Source: M1-B18 sp048264125 (GTDB lineage: Bacteria > Bacillota > Clostridia > Peptostreptococcales > Natronincolaceae). From it: a DNA stretch of 64,000 nt. Positions within the stretch are counted from its first letter, which is position 1. Each line of letters opens with the position of its first letter. Of the stretch, positions 41,467 through 51,208 are shown piece by piece. The notes below the pieces were generated by a model. It had not been told where the DNA came from and searched no databases. It saw nothing but the letters and a program-made list of their open reading frames with translations. Position numbers and translations under genes: made by a program. The stretch lies in contig JBLXDM010000008.1 in NCBI GenBank assembly GCA_048264125.1, positions 1 to 64,000 on the forward strand, written 5' to 3'.

Positions 41467-42249
41467 ATGAGTAAAGGGATATATTATTTCAGCGGCACAG
41501 GCAATTCTCTTAAGGTAGCAAAGGATTTAGCGGCTACAATAGGTGATGTTGTGGTTAAACGAATTGAGGTAAATAGCCTGGCTGAAGGGGCATCAGCCAA
41601 CCATGATACTATAGGTATCGTCTTTCCTGTATATTACTATGGTCTGCCTAAAATGGTAAAGGAATTTGTAGAGGGCTTGGATATCGGTCTTGGCTGTTAT
41701 GTATTTGCTGTAGCCACCTGTGGAGGCTCCGTTGGAGCGGCATTAAAGCAGCTGCAGGATATTTTAGAGGCTAAGGGAATTGTTCTTTCCAGTAGCTATA
41801 AGATTAAGATGCCTGACAATTATCAGCTGCTGTATTCGCCACCGTCACTGGAAAAGCAGCAGCAATATTTTAAGCTTCAGGAGGAAAAAATCAGAGAAAT
41901 TGCTGAGAATGTAAACAATCAAACACCAAGCGCTCTAGCGGATGAAGGGCCTATAAAGAGATTTTTCGGCGGCAGCTTGTATAAGGCCTTTAAGCCATAT
42001 GAGAAGGCTTCTGGCTTTTGGACCGACGCTAGGTGCAACAACTGTGGCATATGTGAGAGAGTCTGTCCGTCGGATAATATAAATATGAAGGAAAAGAAGC
42101 CTAGCTGGAGCAATAAATGCGAACTCTGCTTGGCCTGTATGCAATGGTGTCCTCAAAAGTCCATACAGTACAAGAAGGGGACTAAGGGGCGGACACGATA
42201 CCATCACCCCCTTATAGAAGCCAAGGAACTGTTTAATAGTAAAATATAG
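41467..42249 (+). CDS. EFR1-type flavodoxin-ferredoxin protein
   Basis: 260 residues. N-terminal flavodoxin-like domain (YYFSGTGNSLKVAKDL, FPVYYYGLPKMV) and a C-terminal pair of 4Fe-4S motifs (CNNCGICERVCP and CELCLACMQWCP). This EFR1 layout is common in clostridia, with unknown physiological partner. Soluble redox protein. CGGGGGAATT precedes the ATG; a terminator follows. Confidence 0.9.
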   Translation: MSKGIYYFSGTGNSLKVAKDLAATIGDVVVKRIEVNSLAEGASANHDTIGIVFPVYYYGLPKMVKEFVEGLDIGLGCYVFAVATCGGSVGAALKQLQDILEAKGIVLSSSYKIKMPDNYQLLYSPPSLEKQQQYFKLQEEKIREIAENVNNQTPSALADEGPIKRFFGGSLYKAFKPYEKASGFWTDARCNNCGICERVCPSDNINMKEKKPSWSNKCELCLACMQWCPQKSIQYKKGTKGRTRYHHPLIEAKELFNSKI

Positions 42250-42264
42250 CAAAGCATTAAAAAG

Positions 42265-42285
42265 ATACCTTAAGGGTATATTTTT
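42265..42285 (+). terminator. Terminator of EFR1 gene
   Basis: ATACC-TTAA-GGGTAT with an ATTTTTG tail. Confidence 0.7.
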
Positions 42286-42380
42286 GCAATTATATACAAA
42301 ATTTCCTTCTTTATAGTGTATTGGCAATGAATAAAAATACAGAAAAAGTCACTTCGTTAGTGTGCAGGATATAGCTTCTC

Positions 42381-42394
42381 TGAAAACGTTTTCT
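42381..42394 (+). promoter_or_regulatory. Possible cre site (CcpA-like)
   Basis: TGAAAACGTTTTCT matches the LacI/CcpA operator layout with a central CG and symmetric AAAACG/CGTTTT. It is 54 bases upstream of the gltB -35, a place compatible with activation. CcpA itself is not encoded here. Confidence 0.45.
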
Positions 42395-42447
42395 TGAAAA
42401 ACACTTAATTTATCGAGGTTTCTCTTAGGAATATCCAATAAAAACTA

Positions 42448-42476
42448 TTGCATACATTGAATAAATATGATAAAAT
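42448..42476 (+). promoter_or_regulatory. Promoter of gltB
   Basis: TTGCAT (42448-42453), 17 bases, TAAAAT (42471-42476). A GAATTTTCA/TGAAAATTC hairpin lies in the leader at about 42487-42510. Confidence 0.75.
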
Positions 42477-42544
42477 TTATTTCACAGAATTTTCAAAAAA
42501 ATGAAAATTCAAATAAATTTATTGCACAACTGGGGGAGTGAAAT

Positions 42545-45500
42545 ATGGAAAGACTTGACTTGCCTTACCAGCAGGGGCTGTATAATCCAGAGATGGAAAA
42601 GGATAGCTGTGGTGTGGGGTTTATAGCCAATATCAATGGAAGTAAATGCAACAGCATATTAACACAGGGGCTGCAGATATTAAAAAGTCTAAAGCATCGT
42701 GGCGCAGTGGGGGCAGATGCCAGCACAGGTGACGGCTCGGGTGTTTTGTTGCAAATACCACACGCGTTTTTAAGGGATGAGGCCCTTAAGCTGGGAATTA
42801 GATTACCTGAGGCTGGGGATTATGCCGTGGGAATGATTTTTTTACCGAGACAGCCAAATGCCAGAAATTACTGCGAGGGACTTGTAGAAAGAGTCTTGAG
42901 GGAAGAAAATCAAACGCTACTGGGATGGCGTGAGGTTCCGGTCAATCCCTATGCCTGCGGAGAGTCTGCAAGAGCTACTCGTCCAGTGGTCATTCAAATT
43001 TTTATTGAAAGAGGAGAGCAATCGGAGGCGGACTTTAATCGCAAGCTATTGGTGGTAAGGAAAAGGGTACAAGGTATAATTAATGAAGGCAAAAAGCCAT
43101 ATACGGAAAGCTTTTATTTTTGCTCCTTATCCAACAAGACCATCATATATAAGGGGCAAATTTTTGGCTATATGCTGGAGGAGTTCTATCTGGATCTGCA
43201 GGATAAAAGGGTTGAAACTGCCATAGCTTTGGTGCATGAGAGATACAGCACCAACACCTTTCCCTCCTGGAAGCTGGCCCAGCCCTTCAGATATGTAGCC
43301 CATAACGGTGAAATAAACACAATAAGGGGAAATATCAACTGGATGAGGGCGAGAGAAGGGGTTATGCGTTCGGCGGTATTCGGGGAGGATTTCGAAAAGA
43401 TATTGCCGATCATTGAGGCTGGAGGCAGTGATTCAGCTTCCTTTGACAATGCTTTCGAGCTATTTACAGTAAACAACCATTCCGTGGAAAACGTGATGAT
43501 GATGCTTATTCCTGAGGCATGGCAACGGGATACGGAGATGGATGAAGAAAAAAGAGGCTTTTATGAATATCATGCAAGGGTTATGGAGCCCTGGGACGGT
43601 CCTGCTACTATAGCCTTTACCGATGGAGAAAAAATTGGTGTAACCGTAGACAGAAACGGTCTGAGACCGGCGAGATACGTTATTACCAAGGATGGACTTA
43701 TTATTATGGCATCGGAAATCGGTGTAGTAGACATTGCACCGGAGGATATCGCAGAAAAGGGTAATCTCAAGCCGGGAAAGCTTCTGATGGTAGATACTAA
43801 AGAGGGGAGAATCATTTCTGATACAGAACTGAAGGATAGGGCAATAAAAAGGAAGCCCTTTGCTCAGTGGGTGGAAAGAAATAGAATTACTCTTGCGGAC
43901 ATTGAAACAGCCAGAGAGCAAAGACGGATAAACCCCGAAGGACTTTATCAAAAGCAGCTGATCTTCGGCTATACTGAAGAGGAGCTGGAAAGGGTAATTG
44001 CCTACATGGCAGACAACGCTAAGGAGCCTATCGGTTCTATGGGGATAGATATTCCTTTGGCTGTGCTGTCACGGAGGCCACAGCTATTATTTAATTATTT
44101 TAAGCAGAAATTTGCACAGGTTACAAACCCGCCCATCGACCCTATAAGAGAGGAGTCGATAATGTCTCTAATACAATTTATCGGAAGCCATGGAAGACTT
44201 CTGGATGAGATTGAAATAGAGAGGGAAAATAAATATATCATGCTGGAGCATCCAATATTATACAATCATCAGCTGGAGGATATGAAAAATCTATATAATG
44301 ATGATTTTAAGGCTATATCCATTCCAATGGTATTTCAATCGGATCATTCGGAAAATGGCGTAAAGGAGGCCCTTGGCTATTTATGCAAGCGGGCCGAGGA
44401 AAGTATAAAGCTGGGCTATAACATCATCATATTAAGCGATAGAAGCGTAGATATGTACAATGCGCCAATTCCTAGTTTGTTGGCCTTAAGCGCCGTTCAC
44501 CAGCATCTGGTTAAAAACCGGCTAAGAACTGCTGTTGACCTGGTTGTTGAGGCAGGGGATGCTAGAGATGTTATGCATTTAGCGCTACTGGTGGGCTATG
44601 GTGCAAAGGCTGTTAATCCCTACATGGCCTTTGAATCAATAGCAGGCATGTACGACAGGAAAAAGCATGTAACAAAGGTCTCCAGCCTGAAGGAAGCCTA
44701 TCAGAATTATGTAGAAACAATTGCCTCAGGTCTTTTAAAGATAATTTCCAGAATGGGTATATCGACCCTTCAGAGCTACTGTGGCGCTCAAATTTTTGAG
44801 GCAATCGGGATGGATTCTGATGTTATCGATGAATACTTTACCGGTACCCCTAATGTGTTATCCGGCATAGGACTTGAGGAAATCGCCAGTGAGGTACTGA
44901 TAAGGCACATTGCTGCTTACCATCAATTCCTGAAGCTGGAGGTTGGCGGAGAGATTAGCTGGAACAGTGGTGGCGAATATCATATATTCAATCCGGCGGC
45001 GGTGCAGAAGCTGCAGAAGGCCAGCAAAGATGGTGACTTAGAAAAGTACACTGCCTTTGCACAGGAGATTAATCAACAAAATGAGACCAGAGCCACCATT
45101 AGAGGCATGCTGAGGCTGAGGAAAGGTAACCCCATACCCCTAGAAGAGGTGGAGGCTGCAGAGGATATCATCAAACGTTTCAGGATATCCGCTATGTCCT
45201 TTGGTTCAATAAGTGCCGAGGCCCATGAGGCACTGGCAATTGCAATGAACAGAATCGGTGGGGCAAGTAATTGTGGTGAGGGAGGCGAAGACCCCAACAG
45301 ATTTATCAAAACGACAGGAGATAGCCCAAGGAGTGCTGTAAAGCAGGTGGCATCCGGCAGGTTCGGCGTTACCGCCAACTATTTAGTCAATTGTGATGAG
45401 ATAGAGATAAAAATTGCACAGGGGGCTAAGCCCGGAGAGGGAGGACACTTGCCGGGGAACAAGGTAACCCCTGAGATTGCCAGAGTAAGACACTCGGCTC

Positions 45501-47035
45501 CGGAAATAGATTTAATCTCGCCACCGCCACATCATGATATTTATTCTATTGAGGACCTTTCGCAGCTGGTTTTTGACCTTAAAAATGTAAATCCCAAGGC
45601 GAAAATAGGTGTAAAGCTAGTGGCACAGCTGGGGGTAGGCACTGTTGCAGCGGGAGTTGTTAAGGCCCATGCCGACACCATCCTAATAAGCGGCCACGAT
45701 GGTGGTACAGGTGCATCCCCAATTAGCTCTATGAAATACGTTGGTCTTCCCTGGGAGATTGGCTTGGCGGAGGCTCAGCAGACCCTTCTCTTAAACGATC
45801 TTAGGAGCAGGGTAACCCTACAGGTGGATGGCAAGCTACTAACTGGTCGAGATATAGTTATCGCAGCTCTTTTAGGGGCAGAGATCTATGGCTTTGCCTC
45901 TGCAGCCCTTATAGCCATAGGCTGTAAGATGTGCAGACAATGTCATTTGAACAGATGCCCCGTTGGAATAGCAACGCAGGATCAGGGATTAAGGAAAAGA
46001 TTTAATGGCAGCCCTGAGGCCCTTATAAACTATTTGAACTTTGTTGCAGAAGAGGCGAGAATAATAATGTCGGAGCTGGGCTTCAGAAAAATTGATGAAA
46101 TGATTGGCAAAGTGGAGCTTTTAGAGGGGGGAGAGGTTGATAACAGCAAGCTGAAGAATTGTGATTTTGCCTCAATATTGTATAAGCCTGAGCTGCCCTC
46201 TAGGGTTATCGGTAAATACAGCTATCCTCAGGATCATATGATAGAGGATGTATTGGACAGGAGACTAATCAGAGAATCTTCACACGCACTGGAAAAGGGT
46301 GAAGCTGTTCAGCATTATTTAAATATTAAAAATACAGACCGTTCCTTTGGCGCCATGCTTAGCGGTGAGATTGCCCTGCGTTATGGAGAACAAGGCTTGC
46401 CGGAGGATACCATAGAGGTATATCTCCAGGGCTCAGCAGGTCAAAGCTTTGGTGCCTTTGCGGCAGGAGGCCTCTCCATGTACCTTGAGGGAGACTCAAA
46501 TGATTACTTGGGTAAGGGGCTTTCAGGCGGTAAAATTGTATTGGTGCCACCTAAGGCAGCAGTCTTTAACCCCAGTGAAAATATTATAGCAGGGAACACG
46601 ATACTCTATGGTGCCACCGCCGGTGAGGTATATATTCAAGGCAGAGTAGGTCAGCGGTTTTGCGTCAGAAACAGCGGCGCTTCGGCTGTAGTAGAGGGTG
46701 TAGGCGACCATGGCTGCGAGTACATGACGGGAGGTACTGTTGTGATTCTGGGAGCCATAGGTAAAAACTTTGGTGCAGGTATGAGCGGAGGCATCGCTTA
46801 TGTACTGGAGGAGACGAGAGAGCTTGAGGGAAAATTAAATAAAGAGCTTGTCAATGTAGAGGTCCTTAGTAAGGCAAGGGATATCGCAGAGGTGAAGGAA
46901 TTGCTTACAAAGCACTATAATTATACAAGAAGTCCTAAGGCAGCTGTCATATTGGAGAATTGGAGCCTTTACCAAAATAAGTTCTTCAAAATCTGTTCTC
47001 CGGCCTATGAAAGACTATTGGATAAGATCGTGTAA
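42545..47035 (+). CDS. gltB: Glutamate synthase large subunit
   Basis: 1496 residues, the full GOGAT alpha size. N-terminal class II glutaminase domain whose nucleophile Cys22 (EKDSCGVGF) is exposed after loss of a short propeptide; a central linker, then the FMN-binding synthase domain (ISAMSFGSISAEAHEALA), a 3Fe-4S cluster motif (CKMCRQCHLNRC, about residue 1127 onward) and the C-terminal beta-helix GXGXG domain. Makes glutamate from glutamine and 2-oxoglutarate. No gltD beside it, so it may use ferredoxin or a distant partner. GGGGGAGTG precedes the ATG. Confidence 0.96.
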   Translation: MERLDLPYQQGLYNPEMEKDSCGVGFIANINGSKCNSILTQGLQILKSLKHRGAVGADASTGDGSGVLLQIPHAFLRDEALKLGIRLPEAGDYAVGMIFLPRQPNARNYCEGLVERVLREENQTLLGWREVPVNPYACGESARATRPVVIQIFIERGEQSEADFNRKLLVVRKRVQGIINEGKKPYTESFYFCSLSNKTIIYKGQIFGYMLEEFYLDLQDKRVETAIALVHERYSTNTFPSWKLAQPFRYVAHNGEINTIRGNINWMRAREGVMRSAVFGEDFEKILPIIEAGGSDSASFDNAFELFTVNNHSVENVMMMLIPEAWQRDTEMDEEKRGFYEYHARVMEPWDGPATIAFTDGEKIGVTVDRNGLRPARYVITKDGLIIMASEIGVVDIAPEDIAEKGNLKPGKLLMVDTKEGRIISDTELKDRAIKRKPFAQWVERNRITLADIETAREQRRINPEGLYQKQLIFGYTEEELERVIAYMADNAKEPIGSMGIDIPLAVLSRRPQLLFNYFKQKFAQVTNPPIDPIREESIMSLIQFIGSHGRLLDEIEIERENKYIMLEHPILYNHQLEDMKNLYNDDFKAISIPMVFQSDHSENGVKEALGYLCKRAEESIKLGYNIIILSDRSVDMYNAPIPSLLALSAVHQHLVKNRLRTAVDLVVEAGDARDVMHLALLVGYGAKAVNPYMAFESIAGMYDRKKHVTKVSSLKEAYQNYVETIASGLLKIISRMGISTLQSYCGAQIFEAIGMDSDVIDEYFTGTPNVLSGIGLEEIASEVLIRHIAAYHQFLKLEVGGEISWNSGGEYHIFNPAAVQKLQKASKDGDLEKYTAFAQEINQQNETRATIRGMLRLRKGNPIPLEEVEAAEDIIKRFRISAMSFGSISAEAHEALAIAMNRIGGASNCGEGGEDPNRFIKTTGDSPRSAVKQVASGRFGVTANYLVNCDEIEIKIAQGAKPGEGGHLPGNKVTPEIARVRHSAPEIDLISPPPHHDIYSIEDLSQLVFDLKNVNPKAKIGVKLVAQLGVGTVAAGVVKAHADTILISGHDGGTGASPISSMKYVGLPWEIGLAEAQQTLLLNDLRSRVTLQVDGKLLTGRDIVIAALLGAEIYGFASAALIAIGCKMCRQCHLNRCPVGIATQDQGLRKRFNGSPEALINYLNFVAEEARIIMSELGFRKIDEMIGKVELLEGGEVDNSKLKNCDFASILYKPELPSRVIGKYSYPQDHMIEDVLDRRLIRESSHALEKGEAVQHYLNIKNTDRSFGAMLSGEIALRYGEQGLPEDTIEVYLQGSAGQSFGAFAAGGLSMYLEGDSNDYLGKGLSGGKIVLVPPKAAVFNPSENIIAGNTILYGATAGEVYIQGRVGQRFCVRNSGASAVVEGVGDHGCEYMTGGTVVILGAIGKNFGAGMSGGIAYVLEETRELEGKLNKELVNVEVLSKARDIAEVKELLTKHYNYTRSPKAAVILENWSLYQNKFFKICSPAYERLLDKIV

Positions 47036-47079
47036 TTAAACAAATACGAATATTTATTCAGAAAATTTGAAAAAATAGC

Positions 47080-47108
47080 TTGCGGATATTTCAATTTTGT
47101 AATATACT
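47080..47108 (+). promoter_or_regulatory. Promoter of amtB leader
   Basis: TTGCGG (47080-47085), 17 bases, TATACT (47103-47108), giving a start near 47115 and a 220-base leader. Confidence 0.75.
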
Positions 47109-47128
47109 ATTATTTATTAATAAAAAGA

Positions 47129-47187
47129 TGTAGGCAATGGCGTCTACAAGTAGAAGGAAAATTCCTTTTATTTGTTGGCGCTTTTTT
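47129..47187 (+). promoter_or_regulatory. amtB leader attenuator with hexaloop hairpin
   Basis: Two exclusive structures. Hairpin 1: TGTAGGC (47129-47135) and GTCTACA (47142-47148) enclose the six-base loop AATGGC, with A first and G fourth, the loop pattern of ANTAR-protein RNA targets. Terminator: from 47140 a long stem (GCGTCTACAAGTAGAAGGAA, allowing G-U pairs) pairs with 47163-47181 and ends in T6 (47182-47187). The 3' arm of hairpin 1 is part of the terminator's 5' arm, so stabilising it would allow read-through. A second AATGGC occurs at 47211. An ANTAR regulator lies at 50512. Confidence 0.7.
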
Positions 47188-47337
47188 ATTGTTCAAAATT
47201 AGGCTGAACTAATGGCCTTAGCATGGAACAACAAAAAAGAACCAGCAAAATATACTTTTGGATATCTGCAATTATTTAATTTATCCGGCTGGTTTCTACA
47301 TCAATTTTAAGCATAAAAAAATGAGGAGGAGAGTAAT

Positions 47338-48597
47338 ATGAATAATTCAGTAGCATTGGACACGGTATGGGTATTGGTTGCAACCGCTTTTGTATTCTTT
47401 ATGCAGGCGGGGTTTGCAATGGTGGAAACAGGATTTACAAGAGCGAAAAATGCGGGAAATATTATAATGAAAAACCTTATGGACTTCGCAGTTGGCTCTT
47501 TGATTTATTGGGTGGTGGGCTTTACCATTATGTTTGGTCCCAGTATAGGAGGCTTTATAGGCTCTGTGGAGCTATTTTCTACAGGGACAATGGAGCATTT
47601 AGGCTTAAACATACCACTAGCAGCCTTCTTGATTTTTCAAACGGTATTCTGTGCTACTGCCGCCACAATAGTTTCAGGTGCCATGGCAGAGAGGACAAAA
47701 TTTATATCCTATTTGATTTATAGCTTTGTGATATCAGCAGTGATTTATCCTATTGCAGGCCACTGGGTATGGGGCGGAGGCTTTTTATCAGAGCTAGGCT
47801 TCCACGATTTTGCTGGTTCAACTGTAGTTCATTCCTTGGGAGGCTGGGCTGCTTTGATGGGGGCCTGGATAATAGGACCTAGGATAGGAAAATATACTAA
47901 GGATGGCAAGGCGAAGGTAATAAAGGGCCACAGCTTAACACTGGGAGCCTTAGGCGTATTTATATTATGGTTCGGCTGGTTTGGCTTTAACCCTGGATCA
48001 ACATTGGGAGCTGGAGACCCTGCAGCAATTTCTCATATATTTGTTACCACCAACCTTTCTGCAGCGATGGGGGCTGTAGCATCTATGACGGTTTCTTGGT
48101 TTAGATATGGCAAGCCGGATGTAAGTATAACCTTAAATGGTGCTTTAGGTGGCCTAGTGGCTGTTACGGCAGGCACAGATGTGGTATCTCCAGCAGGCTC
48201 TGTATTGATTGGATTAATAGCAGGTATTGTAATCGTATTTGCAATCGAAATAATTGATACCATTATTAAAATTGACGATCCTGTTGGTGCAATCAGCGTT
48301 CATGGTGTCTGTGGTGCATTAGGTACCATTTTAGTAGGTATATTTTCTGTTGATGGTGGACTATTATATGGTGGAGGAGTAGATTTATTATTGGTACAGT
48401 TGGTGGGGGTTGGTGCTATAGCCCTATGGACCCTTGGAACCACCTTCTGTCTATTTAAAGTATTGAAAGGAACTGTAGGACTAAGGGTAAGTAAGGAAGA
48501 GGAAGAGGAAGGCTTAGACAAGTGGGAGCATGGAACTGAAAGCTATGCCGACTTCGAGCCTAAAATTAACTATATGACCTCGGAGCAAATCCAGTAG
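47338..48597 (+). CDS. amtB: Ammonium transporter
   Basis: 419 residues, Amt/MEP/Rh family with 11 predicted helices; VETGFTRAKNAGNI at the start, HWVWGGGFL, the twin-His region (HSLGGWAALMGAW; ISVHGVCGALG) and FNPGSTLGAG. A trimeric membrane channel for NH4+/NH3. The long polar tail can interact with PII. GAGGAGAG precedes the ATG. Followed 29 bases later by glnK, the usual regulatory pair. Confidence 0.96.
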   Translation: MNNSVALDTVWVLVATAFVFFMQAGFAMVETGFTRAKNAGNIIMKNLMDFAVGSLIYWVVGFTIMFGPSIGGFIGSVELFSTGTMEHLGLNIPLAAFLIFQTVFCATAATIVSGAMAERTKFISYLIYSFVISAVIYPIAGHWVWGGGFLSELGFHDFAGSTVVHSLGGWAALMGAWIIGPRIGKYTKDGKAKVIKGHSLTLGALGVFILWFGWFGFNPGSTLGAGDPAAISHIFVTTNLSAAMGAVASMTVSWFRYGKPDVSITLNGALGGLVAVTAGTDVVSPAGSVLIGLIAGIVIVFAIEIIDTIIKIDDPVGAISVHGVCGALGTILVGIFSVDGGLLYGGGVDLLLVQLVGVGAIALWTLGTTFCLFKVLKGTVGLRVSKEEEEEGLDKWEHGTESYADFEPKINYMTSEQIQ

Positions 48598-48626
48598 TAT
48601 ATAAATCGATCGAGAGGAGGAATATT

Positions 48627-48986
48627 ATGGAAAAAATAACTAAGGTTGAAATAATAACTAGACCTAAAAAGTTTGAGGAGCTGAAGGCAGCATTAAATGA
48701 GATCGGCGTGTTGGGGATGACGGTTACCCACGTTGTGGGCTGTGGTGTTCAGAAGGGCAGCACAAACAATTATAGAGGTATATCCTATACGCCTGAGCTG
48801 GTGCCAAAGGTCAAGGTAGAAACCGTGATATCAGAGGTGCCTGTGGAGGCAGTAATAGAGGCCGCTAAAAGGGTGCTATATACTGGAGAAATAGGAGACG
48901 GAAAAATATTTGTATATGATATCGCCAACGTTATAAGAATAAGAACAGGTGATGAAGGAAAGAAGGCTCTGGATAATACGCTTTAG
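48627..48986 (+). CDS. glnK: PII nitrogen regulatory protein
   Basis: 119 residues. The T-loop (VQKGSTNNYRGISYTP) and the C-terminal ATP/2-oxoglutarate region (GEIGDGKIFVYDIANVIRIRTG) are present. It blocks AmtB when 2-oxoglutarate is low. The T-loop retains Tyr in NYRG, but whether it is uridylylated cannot be told. GAGAGGAGG site; operon with amtB. Confidence 0.95.
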   Translation: MEKITKVEIITRPKKFEELKAALNEIGVLGMTVTHVVGCGVQKGSTNNYRGISYTPELVPKVKVETVISEVPVEAVIEAAKRVLYTGEIGDGKIFVYDIANVIRIRTGDEGKKALDNTL

Positions 48987-49046
48987 ATAATGTTTAGAAA
49001 AAGTAGATAAAGTTAATAAAGTTGAGATAAAATTTTTGGTGGACTA

Positions 49047-49075
49047 TTGACAAGGGAGCAAAAATTGTATAGAAT
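49047..49075 (+). promoter_or_regulatory. Promoter of glnA
   Basis: TTGACA (49047-49052), 17 bases, TAGAAT (49070-49075), a near-consensus sigma-A promoter giving a leader of about 70 bases. No terminator is seen in the leader. Confidence 0.82.
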
Positions 49076-49153
49076 TTTCAGAATAAGAAAAGTATACAAA
49101 ATACAGATATCGCATTATGCCCTCGACAAAGCATTAAATAAGGAGGAAATGGC

Positions 49154-50479
49154 ATGAATAGCAAGGAGTTATTATTTGAGAAGGCCAGGGAGCTGGAGGT
49201 TGAATTTATTCACCTGCAGTTTACAGATATACTAGGGGTTATGAAGAATGTCTCGATAACAATTGAGCAATTGCCAAAGGCCTTAGATAACGAAATAATG
49301 TTTGATGGCTCTTCTGTTGATGGTTTTGTTAGGATTGAAGAATCTGATATGTATTTAGCTCCCGATTTGTCCACCTTTGCAGTATTGCCTTGGACTAGTA
49401 ATCCGAAGGAGGCAAGAATAATATGTGATGTTTATGATTCCAGTGGTACAGCCTTTATAGGCTGCCCGAGGAATGCACTAAAAATGGTGCTTAAGGAGGC
49501 TCGTGAATTAGGCTATATACTGAATGTCGGACCGGAATGCGAATTTTTCCTATTCCATACCGATGAGGCCGGGGAGCCCTCCTTAAAGACCCATGACAAT
49601 GCTGGATATTTCGATCTTGCACCTGCCGATTTGGGAGGAAATGCAAGAAAGGACATGACACTGGTTCTGAAGCAAATGGGCTTTGAAATTGAAGCATCCC
49701 ACCATGAGGTGGCTCCGGGACAGCATGAAATTGACTTTAAATATGCAGATGCCTTAGCAACGGCGGACAATATTATGACCTTTAAAACTGTGGTTCGGAC
49801 AATAGCACAGCGGCATGGTCTACACGCTACATTTATGCCTAAGCCCAAAATTGGCATAAACGGCTCTGGTATGCATATCAATATGTCCTTACAAACTCTG
49901 GAGGGAGTCAATGCCTTCTATGATGAGTCAGATGAACTAAAGCTTTCCAAGGTAGCCTATCACTTTCTAGCTGGAGTATTGAAGCACGCAAAGGGTTTTA
50001 CAGCCATTACAAATCCGACTGTTAACTCCTATAAGCGTCTGGTTCCCGGCTATGAGGCTCCGGTGCTTATTGCCTGGTCCGCCAGCAACCGTAGTCCGTT
50101 GATTAGGGTACCTGCAAAACGGGGGAATTCAACGAGAATAGAACTTAGAAATCCGGACCCAACTGCAAATCCATACCTTGCCCTAGCCACTATACTGAAG
50201 GCAGGTCTAGTGGGGATTAAGAATGCCATAGAGCCCCCACCTCAGGTCTCCAGTAATCTATACCATATGGATAAGGAGGAAATGACGGAAAGAGGTATAG
50301 AGGGTCTTCCCGTCAACCTTCATGAGGCGGTTCAATGCTTCTTACAGGACGAGGTAGTTAAAGAGGCCCTAGGGCAGCACATATATGAAAAATTTGCTGA
50401 TGCAGCACTATATGAGTGGAATGAATACTCAAGATATGTATCCCAATGGGAAATAGACAGATATCTAAAGAAGTTTTAA
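49154..50479 (+). CDS. glnA: Glutamine synthetase, type I
   Basis: 441 residues, the short GSI-alpha size. Features are the Asp-latch region (FDGSSVDGFV), GPECEFFLF, HHEVAPGQHEIDFK, GSGMHINMSL and RLVPGYEAPV. Makes glutamine from glutamate and ammonia with ATP. AAGGAGG precedes the ATG. Own promoter at 49047; the ANTAR regulator begins 32 bases after its stop, so the two are probably cotranscribed. Confidence 0.97.
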   Translation: MNSKELLFEKARELEVEFIHLQFTDILGVMKNVSITIEQLPKALDNEIMFDGSSVDGFVRIEESDMYLAPDLSTFAVLPWTSNPKEARIICDVYDSSGTAFIGCPRNALKMVLKEARELGYILNVGPECEFFLFHTDEAGEPSLKTHDNAGYFDLAPADLGGNARKDMTLVLKQMGFEIEASHHEVAPGQHEIDFKYADALATADNIMTFKTVVRTIAQRHGLHATFMPKPKIGINGSGMHINMSLQTLEGVNAFYDESDELKLSKVAYHFLAGVLKHAKGFTAITNPTVNSYKRLVPGYEAPVLIAWSASNRSPLIRVPAKRGNSTRIELRNPDPTANPYLALATILKAGLVGIKNAIEPPPQVSSNLYHMDKEEMTERGIEGLPVNLHEAVQCFLQDEVVKEALGQHIYEKFADAALYEWNEYSRYVSQWEIDRYLKKF

Positions 50480-50511
50480 TAATTGTATAGCCTTCCTATT
50501 GGAGTGATGTT

Positions 50512-51075
50512 ATGAATAATTATAGTGTTTTAGTTGCTGACAGCGGTGAAACCTCTAGAAAGCACATATATAGTTTGCTGATGAAGCGGGGCTACAAGCT
50601 ATATCAAGCTACTGATGGTGCGGGGACCATCAGGATTGCCCGGAGTATAAATCCTGACTTAATAATAATGGATATTGATCTTTGGGGCTGCAATGCCCAC
50701 GAGGTTGCCAGAATAATTGAGGAGGATAGGCTCTCTACGGTACTATTCATAACAAATAGTGTAAATAAGATAAATAATGAAATGCTGAAGCAGATGAATA
50801 TATATGCTTATTTGCTAAAGCCCATAAATCAGGAGCAGCTTTATCAAATGGTGGAGTTTTCAATATTTAATTCAAAAAAGATAAGCTCCCTATCTAAAAA
50901 GATTGAGAAGCTGGAGAGCTCCCTTGAGGGCAGAAAAAAGGTAGATAAGGCCAAGGGTATTTTAATGGATAAGCTTAAAGTAACAGAAAATGAGGCCTAC
51001 ATGATTTTGCGACGTCGAAGCATGGATAAATGCAAATCTATGGAGGAGGTCGCAGACGAAATAATAAAGGGATAA
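50512..51075 (+). CDS. ANTAR-domain response regulator
   Basis: 187 residues. N-terminal receiver (1-120) with ADSGE acidic pocket, phosphoacceptor Asp in LIIMDIDLW and Lys in LLKPI. A short coiled coil (about 120-140) leads to a C-terminal ANTAR RNA-binding domain (about 135-187: KAKGILMDKLKVTENEAYMILRRRSMD). ANTAR proteins bind paired hexaloop hairpins to stop termination; the amtB leader at 47129 is a candidate. No partner kinase in view. GGAGTGATG supports the ATG. Confidence 0.92.
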   Translation: MNNYSVLVADSGETSRKHIYSLLMKRGYKLYQATDGAGTIRIARSINPDLIIMDIDLWGCNAHEVARIIEEDRLSTVLFITNSVNKINNEMLKQMNIYAYLLKPINQEQLYQMVEFSIFNSKKISSLSKKIEKLESSLEGRKKVDKAKGILMDKLKVTENEAYMILRRRSMDKCKSMEEVADEIIKG

Positions 51076-51085
51076 TAATTACGGG

Positions 51086-51112
51086 ACATCAGCCTACTGG
51101 GCTGATGTTTTT
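51086..51112 (+). terminator. Terminator of ANTAR gene
   Basis: ACATCAGCC / GGCTGATGT with a T5 tail. Confidence 0.85.
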
Positions 51113-51208
51113 ACGTTATAAAGCATGTCATTACTTTCTCAGTTCTGAAGGCCTAAGCGATGAGGATAACTATTCCCCATCTGATATAAAAATAGAATGG
51201 GTGAGGGG

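Noticed and set aside
43460..43951. 163-codon ORF antisense to gltB
   Set aside because: Long only because gltB is long; no domain or ribosome site.
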